Shown here: in pieces, positions 1 to 8,958 of the stretch
Layout: each line of letters opens with the position of its first letter
Position numbering within the stretch: the first letter of the stretch is position 1
Virus record (IMG/VR): IMGVR_UViG_3300031963_013791
Span: 1 to 64,000 of that record
DNA: 64,000 nucleotides
Direction: 5' to 3' (one strand)
Origin: a virus
Notes under the pieces: model-generated
Database searches by the model: none
Told to the model about the DNA's origin: nothing
Seen by the model: only the letters and a program-made list of their open reading frames with translations
Program-made: the position numbers and the translations under genes

Positions 1-1096
1 TTATTGCATCATTTTCATCGTGAAGCTTGATATCAATTAATTCTTTGGGTACTCCAATATTTATTAAATATTCCATGATTTGATTGGAACGTCTCTCAAC
101 AATAATTCTATTGTTTTCTGGGCTTCCTATTGTGTCTGTAAAAGATTCAATTACTAATCTTGTATTTTTTCTATTTATGGCTTCTAAAGATATATTTTGT
201 AATTTGTAATGATATAGAATGGGTAATTTATGTTTATTGAAATCATAATAGATTGTAACTTTTGCATTAGAGAATGTAATTGAATCCATTTTAATGGAAT
301 CATTCATTAAATTAGAGATTGTATTTTGTGATTCTAATTTAGTAGAATCTGTAGTTGGAATTTTTTGCACGATTACGACAGTATCAACTCTATTTGGAAT
401 TCTTGAAGGAGTTGGTCTGGGATCATGCCATTCAAGCTCTCTATGAAAACTCTTTCCAATTGAATAACTAATACCAATTGAAAATCTAGAGTAATTATCA
501 TAGTTAGTCAAACTATTTTCATAACCATCTAATTTATCTCCATTAACACTATTGTAAGAGTATTCTAAATTAGCAGTAAAATCAGGAGCGATATGATATT
601 TTATACCTACTCCAACTGGAATTACTTGATAATTACCTTTGAAGGATGTGTTTAATTCTGGTCGCAATGAATTTTGTGATTGAGATGTGTAATTAAGCAC
701 ACCATATCCTAAATACCCATAAAGTTGAAAGTTTTTTAATTCATCAAAATATCTTACATTGCCAGTTTGAGCAATAAGTAAAATTGAGGGTTGATAGTTT
801 ATTTTACTTTCATAACTCCACTTTCCATCATCTCCAGATAGTTTGGAATTATACAAGTCAAATGCTACTACAAAATTGTTTGAAATAAATTTATTTAATC
901 TTAATCCATATCCTAAATTCATGGATGTTTTAGAATAAAATGGAGTATTTTTTGCAATATCTCCGTTCCCAATATTGGAATTAATGTTTCCTTGAACAGA
1001 CCAAGTTTTAAAATCTTTTAAGGTGAGCTTTCTTGTTTGAGCAATACCTGCTAAACAAAATAAAGTTAGAGCAAGTGTAATAATAGTTTTTTTCAT
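1..1096 (-). CDS. OmpA-family outer-membrane protein, 3' end outside window
   Basis: The reading frame starts at 1096 and runs off the left edge without a stop. It begins with a Sec signal peptide (MKKTIITLALTLFCLAGIAQ), then shows alternating strands typical of an eight-strand outer-membrane barrel, a short linker with a Pro/Arg-rich stretch, and the start of an OmpA-like peptidoglycan-binding domain (IESFTDTIGSPENNRIIVE, then RRSNQIMEYL). In the family this fold anchors the outer membrane to peptidoglycan. It is unusual in a phage. The C-terminal end of the OmpA domain is missing because of the window boundary. The fold is clear; the role here is inference. Confidence 0.85.
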   Translation of the reverse strand, partial: MKKTIITLALTLFCLAGIAQTRKLTLKDFKTWSVQGNINSNIGNGDIAKNTPFYSKTSMNLGYGLRLNKFISNNFVVAFDLYNSKLSGDDGKWSYESKINYQPSILLIAQTGNVRYFDELKNFQLYGYLGYGVLNYTSQSQNSLRPELNTSFKGNYQVIPVGVGIKYHIAPDFTANLEYSYNSVNGDKLDGYENSLTNYDNYSRFSIGISYSIGKSFHRELEWHDPRPTPSRIPNRVDTVVIVQKIPTTDSTKLESQNTISNLMNDSIKMDSITFSNAKVTIYYDFNKHKLPILYHYKLQNISLEAINRKNTRLVIESFTDTIGSPENNRIIVERRSNQIMEYLINIGVPKELIDIKLHDENDAI

Positions 1097-1098
1097 GA

Positions 1099-1506
1099 TT
1101 AAAGTTTTATAAATGCGTATGGTTTGGTTTTATTTTTTAAGCAACTTTCGTTTGTATGTAAACAATTTTCAAGATCTCTAGAATTCTTTTCACAAGCAGG
1201 ACATATAGTCGAAAACTCTAGTTTATCTCTCGAAATTTCCATTTTATTCTCTAATTCTAAATTGACGTTGTAAACCTCAATAATAGGAAAAAAACAGTTT
1301 TCAACTTTTACATCTATAATTTGATTTTTATGAATAACCTTAACAAATTGATTATCACTACTAAAATTATCAACAATTCCCTCTAATATTGTGTTATCAG
1401 AACCATCTTCGAAAAATATTTTATCATCTAAAAATATATTTCTAGAACACAAATAAGGAGTCATATTATCTCCTATAAAATGTTTTATTATTATAAACTT
1501 TTCCAT
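1099..1506 (-). CDS. hypothetical protein with Cys pairs
   Basis: 135 residues, not recognised. The C-terminal third carries CPAC and two further cysteines (ENCLHTNESCLK), a spacing that could bind a metal. The body is predicted beta-rich. It ends two bases before the OmpA-family start and is probably cotranscribed with it. Confidence 0.6.
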   Translation of the reverse strand: MEKFIIIKHFIGDNMTPYLCSRNIFLDDKIFFEDGSDNTILEGIVDNFSSDNQFVKVIHKNQIIDVKVENCFFPIIEVYNVNLELENKMEISRDKLEFSTICPACEKNSRDLENCLHTNESCLKNKTKPYAFIKL

Positions 1507-1568
1507 ATTTTAAAGCAGAAACGAAAATAATAAAAAAAATTAAATTATAAAATTATAATTATTATTTT

Positions 1569-1982
1569 TTATTTTATTAGAAAATAATACATTAAAAACA
1601 ATTGAGCAAAATGGAGTAATTGATCAAATCCAATTACAACAAAAAAATCATGAGTTTTTTCTTCTTGCCATAATTTTTTGGTTAATCGACTTGTAAAATA
1701 ATCTGTAAAAAAATGAAATATAAAAGTTAAAACAAAAACATCAATTGCATTTATTTTACCGGCAGGTATATTAGCAATCAAAGGGAAAGCCAGAACACAA
1801 TCGAATAAAAAAACCCAACAAATTGTTGTAAGAAGAGAGTAGTTAAATACATGTTCTGCAAGATATTTATTACTTGTACTTTTATTTGTTGCTTGATCTT
1901 GTGTTTGCAAGATAAAATCTGAAACAAAATGAACCGAAAGTATTGAAAATATTATTTGAAGATTGAAAATTTGATCATTCAT
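1569..1982 (-). CDS. DUF3307-like membrane protein
   Basis: 137 residues with about four hydrophobic segments. The signature HFVSDFILQTQ near residues 18-28, HFFTDYFTSR near 89-98 and DQLLHFAQL near 119-127 match the DUF3307 family as I know it, which has paired H/D residues in helices. Function of the family is unknown. It overlaps the upstream gene by 8 bases, implying translational coupling. Confidence 0.7.
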   Translation of the reverse strand: MNDQIFNLQIIFSILSVHFVSDFILQTQDQATNKSTSNKYLAEHVFNYSLLTTICWVFLFDCVLAFPLIANIPAGKINAIDVFVLTFIFHFFTDYFTSRLTKKLWQEEKTHDFFVVIGFDQLLHFAQLFLMYYFLIK

Positions 1983-2286
1983 TTTTCGACTCTTTTAAAT
2001 CATTTCCTTTATTAAAATACTTTTCCCAATAGATATCAAAAAAATAATCAAAGCTGTTTCTTAATTCTTTGTATTTCTCTTCGTTTCCTTCTTCAAAAAT
2101 TTTATCTGATATTTTATTAAGTATTGAATGCGAAAGTTTCAATTCCTTAAGGTAAGTTTCACAATAGTGGCCTTCCGGACTTTGTTTACATACTGTTGCA
2201 GAACAACATCCATCTTCGCCACAACCACTACAAACTGGACAATATGGAGAATGTTCTTTTTCTATATTTTGTAAATCTAAATTCAT
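1975..2286 (-). CDS. hypothetical Cys-rich protein
   Basis: 103 residues. Residues 14-45 hold a cluster of cysteines (CPVCSGCGEDGCC, then VCKQSPEGHYC), likely a small zinc-binding module, followed by a charged alpha-helical tail. It overlaps both neighbours by a few bases, as in a tight operon. No function can be assigned. Confidence 0.6.
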   Translation of the reverse strand: MNLDLQNIEKEHSPYCPVCSGCGEDGCCSATVCKQSPEGHYCETYLKELKLSHSILNKISDKIFEEGNEEKYKELRNSFDYFFDIYWEKYFNKGNDLKESKNE

Positions 2287-2534
2287 ACTAATCTATCACA
2301 TATTTTGAGTAAAATATTTTCTTCTTCAACAGTAAGTTGGTGTCTATTAATTTTCAATTTATCTAAAGAATTTTCCCATTCATTATCTTTAGTTGATTTT
2401 TTGTTATCAATAACGTTCTGATCTAAATGTCCATCCTCTCTCAAACATTGTATAATGTAATCAACATCCCTTTTACTGCAATTCGATAAAAACTCATCAA
2501 TATCAATGTCAACATCTAAGGTGATCCAGCTCAT
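2283..2534 (-). CDS. hypothetical acidic helical protein
   Basis: 83 residues, acidic, with DVDIDIDEFL at the N-terminus and mostly helical afterwards. It resembles small phage proteins with a D-x-D-x-D start, but I cannot name a family. It overlaps the next gene by four bases (ATGA) and follows the PurA/PurZ-like gene by 11 bases. Confidence 0.6.
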   Translation of the reverse strand: MSWITLDVDIDIDEFLSNCSKRDVDYIIQCLREDGHLDQNVIDNKKSTKDNEWENSLDKLKINRHQLTVEEENILLKICDRLV

Positions 2535-2545
2535 ATTATTTTTTT

Positions 2546-3544
2546 TTATACTGTTAAGGGACTTTTACTAAACTCTATTTTAATTCCTTCACCTTCTAAT
2601 TCAGAAATTAAATACATACAGAAATCTTCTGAAGAGGCAAATTTTTTCAAACTACCTTTGTAATTTAGTTTAAAGATACCTATTTCCTCTAATATATCTA
2701 ATTTGTTTATTATTAAATGATTTACTCCATTAATTTTCATCCCCATTTTAACAACATCAAGATCCATCCAATTTATTTGTCTTGGTCTTCCGGTTGTTGC
2801 ACCATATTCATTGCCCAATTCTCTAATATTTTCAAATATTTCTTCATCACCTTCAAAGTTTTTGCTTCCAACATATGTTGCATAAACTTTAGCAATTCCT
2901 ATTGTGTTGCGTATGTATTTAGGTGGAACTCCATTTAATATTGCACCTCCAACAGTACAATGAGAACTAGTTACATAAGGATAATCCCCCCAATCAATAT
3001 CTAATTCAAAACCTTGAGCTCCTTCAAAAAGAATTTTTACTTCCTTATCTCCGTAAAATTCTTTATAAGTATCAATCACAAATTCTTGAAGTTCGGGGAT
3101 ATCTCCAGCCCTTGTTCCTTTGCGAGAATACTTATCACGATATGCAGGACCATTTCCTTTTTTGGTGGTTCCTATTTTATTTTCAGATAATTCTTCAAAC
3201 AAATGTTCATCAGTAATTACATGTGTCCTTTTGTCAATACGAAGATATTTTCTTACTTCCAATCCTTTTGATTCTATTTCTTGAATTTCTTTAAATAGGT
3301 CTTTGACATTTACTACACATCCAACCCCTATAACACTTTTTAAACCATATGCAAATCCAATAGGAATATAATGTGTTACAATTTTTTGGCCTTTATGGTA
3401 AACTGTATGTCCAGCATTTCCTCCTCCGTTATATCTAACAACGTGAGTGTATTCATCTTCTTTTGAAGCAAGAAAATGTGCAACTTTTCCTTTACCAGTA
3501 TCACCAGCTTGAAGGTCTACAATAATATCTGCGTATTTTATCAT
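2546..3544 (-). CDS. short adenylosuccinate synthetase (PurA/PurZ-like)
   Basis: 332 residues, about 100 shorter than cellular PurA, which joins IMP and aspartate using GTP. The P-loop region VDLQAGDTGKGK (residues 9-20) keeps the catalytic Asp at 15; His46 in NAGHT, GTTKKGNGPAYRDK (125-138), EGAQG (174-178), TTGRPR (250-255) and NKLD (280-283) are also present, so it should be active. The shortness and the DLQ-x-G-x-TGKG wording resemble PurZ, the phage enzyme acting on dGMP on the way to 2-aminoadenine. From memory, PurZ replaces the Asp retained here. Substrate is therefore open: IMP or dGMP. It lies upstream of two small genes and downstream of a phosphoesterase gene on the same strand. 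Confidence 0.88.
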   Translation of the reverse strand: MIKYADIIVDLQAGDTGKGKVAHFLASKEDEYTHVVRYNGGGNAGHTVYHKGQKIVTHYIPIGFAYGLKSVIGVGCVVNVKDLFKEIQEIESKGLEVRKYLRIDKRTHVITDEHLFEELSENKIGTTKKGNGPAYRDKYSRKGTRAGDIPELQEFVIDTYKEFYGDKEVKILFEGAQGFELDIDWGDYPYVTSSHCTVGGAILNGVPPKYIRNTIGIAKVYATYVGSKNFEGDEEIFENIRELGNEYGATTGRPRQINWMDLDVVKMGMKINGVNHLIINKLDILEEIGIFKLNYKGSLKKFASSEDFCMYLISELEGEGIKIEFSKSPLTV

Positions 3545-3550
3545 ATTTTT

Positions 3551-4249
3551 TTAATTATATTCTTCGTAAAATTCATCTATATCTAGAAGAATGTGTTTAG
3601 TATCGTTTATGTATTCGGTATTAGGAAAATGAAAATGACCATACAAATGTAATTTTATTTTGTTTCCATTTTCATTTAATTGTTTCCACATGAGATCAAC
3701 AAAATTTCGCTCCTTATCTAACTCTTCAATCAACGTATCATCTTTCATAGCATATGAATAAACTAAGCCATTGAAAAAAGTTGGTTTGTTGAAGCTCATG
3801 CATGTATGAGTTACAAGAACATCTATTTCATTTATGTTTTTTAATTTTTCTTCATCATAAATAAAAATTTCATCTTTCCAATAACTTATTCCTTCTTGTC
3901 TGAGTTTCCTATCAATGCTTACGGCACCACCAACAAATAAGTGATTATAACCATTTAGATTCATGGTGGTATAATCCGGTAAGAATTTAATATTATCATA
4001 ATCGTGATTACCATCAAAATAATCTGGATTATCATGATTGCCTCTTATGACTAATATTGTATGATTTTTCTTTTTTAATTTTTTACTTATGTTTTTTAAT
4101 TCATGGTGTTCGTAGTTAGGTTTAAATCCAATTCCAAAATCACCAACTTGAATTATGTTACAATTTTCACGATCTTTATTGTGATGCATCCAACCAATCA
4201 ATTGATTGAAATTGCCATGTATGTCCCCTAAGTAAATTGTATCTTTCAT
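3551..4249 (-). CDS. calcineurin-like metallophosphoesterase
   Basis: 232 residues with the metal-binding signature of the family in order: GDIHGN (residues 8-13), GDFG, RGNHDN, an isolated TH and GHFHF near the C-terminus. These bind two metals and hydrolyse phosphoester bonds; the substrate cannot be read from sequence. It ends 6 bases before the PurA/PurZ-like start, so the two are likely in one operon. Confidence 0.85.
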   Translation of the reverse strand: MKDTIYLGDIHGNFNQLIGWMHHNKDRENCNIIQVGDFGIGFKPNYEHHELKNISKKLKKKNHTILVIRGNHDNPDYFDGNHDYDNIKFLPDYTTMNLNGYNHLFVGGAVSIDRKLRQEGISYWKDEIFIYDEEKLKNINEIDVLVTHTCMSFNKPTFFNGLVYSYAMKDDTLIEELDKERNFVDLMWKQLNENGNKIKLHLYGHFHFPNTEYINDTKHILLDIDEFYEEYN

Positions 4250-4278
4250 AATAAGTTTTTGTAAAAATATAAAAAAAA

Positions 4279-4845
4279 TTATAATATCTCGTCAATTACG
4301 GATAATTTAAGAGCTTCCTCGGCAGTCATAAACCAGTCAATTTTCTTTTCATAAACTTCTTTCAATCTTTCTTTAGATATTTTTGTTTTTTCTAAAGTAA
4401 TTTTTTCAATTAATTTCTGTAATCTTTTTGTTTCTTGGACATCCTCTTCAATACTTTTAATTGTACCCATGGTAATGCTACTGGCTTGATGATAAAGAGG
4501 TGTAGAATATTTATAAGCAAATCTTTTATGTCCGGAAATCAAAATTATAAAACCACAAGACATTGCAGCACCCATACAAATTGTGTGAATTGGAATCTCT
4601 GATTTCTCCATTACAGAAATTAAACTCATACATTGGTAAATACTTCCACCATAAGAATCTATGTATAATTTAATTGGTTGTGGATCGTATTTAAAACCGA
4701 AATATTCAGCTTGTTTAACTAGAAATTGATCGTCCTCATTTATTTCTATAATTTTTTTTGTCAATGAAGAAACTGAAGATTGATCAACCTGTTCTGAAAA
4801 AAATAAATTTCTATCCTTGGGCAATCTTAAAACGCTATTTTCCAT
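4279..4845 (-). CDS. ClpP-like serine protease
   Basis: 188 residues. The Clp-protease fold is recognisable: LYIDSYGGSI oxyanion-strand region, GAAMSCG with nucleophile Ser96, LYHQA with His119, and KIDWFMTAEEAL with Asp170, giving a complete Ser-His-Asp triad. ClpP rings degrade unfolded proteins with an AAA+ partner. Phages use ClpP-like enzymes either this way or as prohead proteases; no AAA+ partner is seen in this window. Downstream lies the phosphoesterase; upstream is a terminator. Confidence 0.85.
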   Translation of the reverse strand: MENSVLRLPKDRNLFFSEQVDQSSVSSLTKKIIEINEDDQFLVKQAEYFGFKYDPQPIKLYIDSYGGSIYQCMSLISVMEKSEIPIHTICMGAAMSCGFIILISGHKRFAYKYSTPLYHQASSITMGTIKSIEEDVQETKRLQKLIEKITLEKTKISKERLKEVYEKKIDWFMTAEEALKLSVIDEIL

Positions 4846-4892
4846 ATATTTTTTTATTTAATTATAAAATTAGAAAAAAAATATGTTAAATC

Positions 4893-4923
4893 AAAAAGGC
4901 CCCAAAAAAATGGAGCCTTTTTA
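4893..4923 (-). terminator. intrinsic terminator
   Basis: On the minus strand AAAGGCTCC and GGGGCCTTT pair (one U-G), with an A/T-rich loop and a T-rich tail. It lies just downstream of the 602-residue gene and separates it from the ClpP-like gene. Confidence 0.75.
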
Positions 4924-4944
4924 TTATAGATTAATCTAAATTAA

Positions 4945-6753
4945 TTAAATTAAATTTCTTTTATGAAGTTGATTAAATAAAACTTTAAAAGCTTCATTTA
5001 GATTTCTATTAAAACCTATTCTATTTCTTTTGTAATCTGTTCCAGTAGTTTCCTCTCCGGGTTTTGCAGTTACTACTTTTTGTTTAGATCCAGTTTGTGC
5101 AGCCATTTCAGGTTCCTTTTTTGCTGTTTTTTTAGATGCAGGTTTCTTCTTAGTTACTTTTGCACCTGTAGAAGTGGCTTTCTTAGCTTTTGTTGGCTCT
5201 GCTTTTGCTGTTTGTTGTGTTGTAGTTGCATCAGCATTTCCAAATGTTGGAACATTTCCTGATACAGTATAACTTGATGTGGATTTATCTGAGCCGGGCT
5301 GAGTGTAATTAATTTGAGTTTCCCCTTTTTTATTTTTAGTTACTTTACTCTTTTTAGTGTCAGCTACTGGTTCTTCTTTTGTTTTAGTTTTTTTGACTGT
5401 TTTTGGAACTGCTAAATCATTCATACTAACCAGTAAATCTTTTAAAGTCTTCATTCTAGAAGATTTTAAACCTTTATATCTAAGACCTTTTACCAAAGCT
5501 CCGGCAGCTACGAGTCCTATTCCTAATGGACCCAAAACACCACCTAAACCTTTAGCAGCTGCATAGCCAGCACCAGTTTTTATAACTGTCATCATAGCAA
5601 TTTTTGGAACCATACTAGTAATTGCTCCTACAATAACACCTCCGGGTTTTGTAACTAAAACATCTCCTATTTCTTTTCCAGTTCCTGCTATTTTACCTTT
5701 AAAAATTTCTCCTAAAGTGTCACCTTGACCATGAGGATTTTTTACAATGTCTGTCAAAGCCATTTTTGCTCCAGCAGCATCAGGAAACAAACCGCCTTTT
5801 TGTGTCAAAAGATCAATACCTTTTTGAGCGTTACCATTTCCAAGTTTTTCTAATCCTTTTATAAAATCTTCTGGTGAAGAAGCAGCAGTTAATTTGCTAC
5901 CTAGAGTAGCATTCAAAGTCTGTGTTAATCCATTTCCCGGTTGAACTGAACCTAATACTTTTGTGGTATCTTGGGACATCCAATCAGTAACTGGAACTTG
6001 GGATTTAGCAGCAAAAAGATTTTTGAACCAATCTGTATTAACTAACCAACTAAATGCACCTAAAGCTGTTCCAATACCTAAAAGAGTTAAAGGTGCTTTA
6101 TTGCTCTTGTATACTTTTTCTGTTTCCGTCTCTTTAGAACCAGTTAATGGACCTGCTACTGCTTTAGCTTCTAGTAAAATGTGTTGATTTTCTTGATAAA
6201 ATTTTTCATCATTCTCATTAAACATTCTATAAACTGAAGCCAAATCATAATCTACAGTCTTTTGAATATACATTCTCAAAGATTTGATTATGTTATTTGC
6301 TTTTTTTGGACTTAAATAACCTTTGGAATCTGGTGGTAATTTTGTTGCTGCTACTACACTCTCATAAACTTGTCCTATGGCTTGAACTCCTGCAATGAAT
6401 TGTTCTTTGTCTTTGACGTTAGGAAAACCCGGAAATTGGGATTTTAAGGTTTTATCTAAATCTCTAATCATTTTGTTGCCTCTTTTACTCATTTCTGAGT
6501 CAATCTGAGTTTGAGCTGCTGCTTTAGCTTTACTTTGACCAAAATATTTTCCCCCTGCAGTTATTGTTCCTAATTTACTTGCACCATATTTAGCTTTTGT
6601 AAATAAATTTGACAAACCTTGTTTTATTTTACTAAAAAGCCCTTCGTTTAACATTTTTTCTGCTTCTTGTTGGTCAGAGGCAATTTTATTATTAATAAGA
6701 TAATTAACAATATTTTGTCTTAATTGTATTTCGCTTAATAATTTATTTTCCAT
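4945..6753 (-). CDS. putative virion or internal protein with hydrophobic segments
   Basis: 602 residues. The N-terminus is helical and amphipathic (EGLFSKIKQGLSNLFTKAK near residue 37). Two Gly/Ala-rich hydrophobic stretches follow, near 225-240 and near 380-430. The C-terminal 150 residues are Lys/Thr/Ala-rich low complexity. Such a layout fits a phage protein packaged in the head and ejected into the cell, or a membrane-active tail component. This is inference from composition; I recognise no domain. It diverges from a second large gene with a leader-like N-terminus. Confidence 0.6.
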   Translation of the reverse strand: MENKLLSEIQLRQNIVNYLINNKIASDQQEAEKMLNEGLFSKIKQGLSNLFTKAKYGASKLGTITAGGKYFGQSKAKAAAQTQIDSEMSKRGNKMIRDLDKTLKSQFPGFPNVKDKEQFIAGVQAIGQVYESVVAATKLPPDSKGYLSPKKANNIIKSLRMYIQKTVDYDLASVYRMFNENDEKFYQENQHILLEAKAVAGPLTGSKETETEKVYKSNKAPLTLLGIGTALGAFSWLVNTDWFKNLFAAKSQVPVTDWMSQDTTKVLGSVQPGNGLTQTLNATLGSKLTAASSPEDFIKGLEKLGNGNAQKGIDLLTQKGGLFPDAAGAKMALTDIVKNPHGQGDTLGEIFKGKIAGTGKEIGDVLVTKPGGVIVGAITSMVPKIAMMTVIKTGAGYAAAKGLGGVLGPLGIGLVAAGALVKGLRYKGLKSSRMKTLKDLLVSMNDLAVPKTVKKTKTKEEPVADTKKSKVTKNKKGETQINYTQPGSDKSTSSYTVSGNVPTFGNADATTTQQTAKAEPTKAKKATSTGAKVTKKKPASKKTAKKEPEMAAQTGSKQKVVTAKPGEETTGTDYKRNRIGFNRNLNEAFKVLFNQLHKRNLI

Positions 6754-6827
6754 TTAAAAGAGTGTATAATATATCAAATAAATAGTATAAAATCTTAAAA
6801 ATTATTCTATTTATTTTAAAAAATAAG

Positions 6828-8321
6828 ATGTTAAGGGATTTAGTAAGAAAAATATTAATTAATGAGGTTTTTGATAGTTTATTACTTGAAGGACCAGAGG
6901 AAATTCAAAAAATAAAGGATACATATTATCCTAATTTGAAAATTAAGGAAGATACTATTAACTCCATATATAATTCACTGAAAGACAATCAAATACTTAA
7001 AAAAAGTTATATTAATTGGATTTTCTTACTTATTAAAAATAGAGTCCCTAGAGTTGTCGAAGACCTTGACACAATAGCAAAAAATTTAAAAATTTTTAAT
7101 TCAAAATCCTCTCAGATTGCAGCTGACGGTATTCCCACAATGCTTTATAAACAGAATGGGGATTTGGTTTATTCTAAACAACAAGATCTTTATGATGTTG
7201 TAGCAAAATATGCTAAAACAGAGGAGGGTGGCGAAAAAAACCTGATAACAAAAGGTGAATATTTAGTTTCTAAAGGTCAAGCAAGAAAAATTTATGAAGA
7301 TTCAAATTATGTAGTCTTTTCACCTGATACATACGATGCTTCAAAGGAATTGGCTTGTCTTTCTCAATGGTGTACAAGATTTCCTGATATGTATAAACAT
7401 TATTCTAGTCAAGGGCCTTTATATATTATTTTAGATAAAAATACATTAGGTACTCAGGATAAGAATAGAATGATTCAATTCCATATCCCTTCAAAACAAT
7501 TTAAGGATGTTAATGATAGGGAAGTTCCAAATAGAAGAGAATTTATGAATAATCTAAAAGGATTATTTAATACGATGTTTCCATCTGCCTTGAAAGAATT
7601 TCAACTAGTTCAAGATGGAAAGAGAGAGATTGATGATTTGACAGATTCAACAAAACAATCAAGGTATATAATGCCTTCAGAATATTGGGATGAATTAGAT
7701 ATACCTTGTGATGAAATACAAGAAAAAGTTGCAAGAGAATTAGGGGTGGACTGTAAAGATGTTGAAGAAGGTGATTATGGATATGTAGTAGATGATAAGG
7801 TTTATAGAGTGGAATCAGTATCAGATGCTACTGATGGTGCAATAGATTCAATGTTAAATTCTGGAATGGAAGATGAATGGTTTATTGATTGGGTATTATC
7901 TGATTATACTTGGGAAAATGTGTATCCAAAAGGAGAAATAGACATATCTAGAGCAGTGGAGAATGAATTTGGTGATGATTGGAAAAATGTTTATAATACT
8001 TTTGAAAATGGTCTCAAAGATCGTGATTTAGAGTACACAGAAGAACAAATAGAAAATGGTGATTTCATTGAAGATATAACCTACAATATGTTCTTAGATG
8101 TCATGGAAGCATATCGTGGAGATAATCCCGTAAAATATTATACCTCTGAGATGGGAATGAAATTAAGTGATTTGAATTTCATTGATCTAGATGAAGATGC
8201 CAAAAGATATTTTGAAAATTGTTATGATGATTGCTTGGCAAGTTGGGTGAGTGGATATGACGGCTCTGCTTATTATTTTGATATAGATGGAGTTGATCAC
8301 ATAATGTACAGAACTGATTAA
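6828..8321 (+). CDS. putative packaged phage protein with WCT motif
   Basis: 497 residues, one of six plus-strand genes. The first 13 residues (MLRDLVRKILINE) look like a capsid-targeting leader ending in I-x-E. Residues about 175-250 carry ACLSQWCTRFPDMY, GPLYIILDK and QFHIPSKQFKDVNDRE, a motif set I know from many large phages (W-C-T, G-x-LY-x-I, Q-F-x-D-x-x-D) without an assigned function. The C-terminal half is very acidic and rich in tyrosine and aspartate. It is divergent from the 602-residue gene and overlaps the next minus-strand gene tail to tail by four bases. Confidence 0.6.
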   Translation: MLRDLVRKILINEVFDSLLLEGPEEIQKIKDTYYPNLKIKEDTINSIYNSLKDNQILKKSYINWIFLLIKNRVPRVVEDLDTIAKNLKIFNSKSSQIAADGIPTMLYKQNGDLVYSKQQDLYDVVAKYAKTEEGGEKNLITKGEYLVSKGQARKIYEDSNYVVFSPDTYDASKELACLSQWCTRFPDMYKHYSSQGPLYIILDKNTLGTQDKNRMIQFHIPSKQFKDVNDREVPNRREFMNNLKGLFNTMFPSALKEFQLVQDGKREIDDLTDSTKQSRYIMPSEYWDELDIPCDEIQEKVARELGVDCKDVEEGDYGYVVDDKVYRVESVSDATDGAIDSMLNSGMEDEWFIDWVLSDYTWENVYPKGEIDISRAVENEFGDDWKNVYNTFENGLKDRDLEYTEEQIENGDFIEDITYNMFLDVMEAYRGDNPVKYYTSEMGMKLSDLNFIDLDEDAKRYFENCYDDCLASWVSGYDGSAYYFDIDGVDHIMYRTD

Positions 8322-8677
8322 AATAAATCATTATCGTTCTCTACATCTTTTAAAAATTCCAACATATATTCTTTTAATTCTTCTAATTGACTTTCTTTAA
8401 GTTTTATGGGTTTTTTCTTTATTTTTTTTTCAGATAGAGACAATTCACCATCTTTTCCAACATAATAATTTGAATTAATAATTATTTCGTGTTCTAAAGA
8501 ATAATGTAGTCTAACCCTGTCAATACAAGAATCAATATCTTCTTTTATTTCTGTATATGTAAATCTTAATCCATCGAAATCGCATATTTCAAAAATTTGA
8601 TCATCTTTATAAACATCTCCAGACTCTGAAGACCAGAATGTATACCAGTAGGAGCTAAACCAACGAGAATAACTCAT
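8318..8677 (-). CDS. hypothetical phage protein
   Basis: 119 residues. The start MSYSRWFSSYWYTFW is tryptophan/tyrosine-rich and resembles a small phage family of unknown function. A Lys-rich helix precedes the acidic C-terminus. Confidence 0.6.
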   Translation of the reverse strand: MSYSRWFSSYWYTFWSSESGDVYKDDQIFEICDFDGLRFTYTEIKEDIDSCIDRVRLHYSLEHEIIINSNYYVGKDGELSLSEKKIKKKPIKLKESQLEELKEYMLEFLKDVENDNDLF

Positions 8678-8680
8678 AAA

Positions 8681-8947
8681 TTATTTTTTTTGGATACCTA
8701 TGATTTTTCTTAAAAAACTTTTTACTTTTTTATCGTCCATTTTTACCCAGATTTGATTACCAATCAATTGAATTCTGTTTGTTATAAACCAATTATAAAC
8801 CGTGGGATTTCTTCCAATAAAAGCTAAATTATCATTTGATACAGAATCTAACATTTCAGTATCCGGCATTTGATTAAAAGGAGTCATAAAATTCTCCTTA
8901 ATTAAATCTCTAATTATTTCTCTTATTTTTTTTCGGTCAGACATCAA
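8681..8947 (-). CDS. hypothetical protein with I-x-E leader
   Basis: 88 residues. The basic amphipathic N-terminus (KKIREIIRDLIKEN) ends in I-K-E at 16-18, like the leaders at 6828 and 22562, and may be a capsid-targeting or scaffold peptide. The rest is predicted helical with a short basic C-terminus. Two start Met codons are adjacent; the first is used here. Confidence 0.6.
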   Translation of the reverse strand: MMSDRKKIREIIRDLIKENFMTPFNQMPDTEMLDSVSNDNLAFIGRNPTVYNWFITNRIQLIGNQIWVKMDDKKVKSFLRKIIGIQKK

Positions 8948-8958
8948 AAGTAAATAGT

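Noticed and set aside
2546-3544. Firm call of PurZ and 2-aminoadenine DNA
   Set aside because: The catalytic Asp is retained and the third enzyme (DatZ) was not seen in this window.
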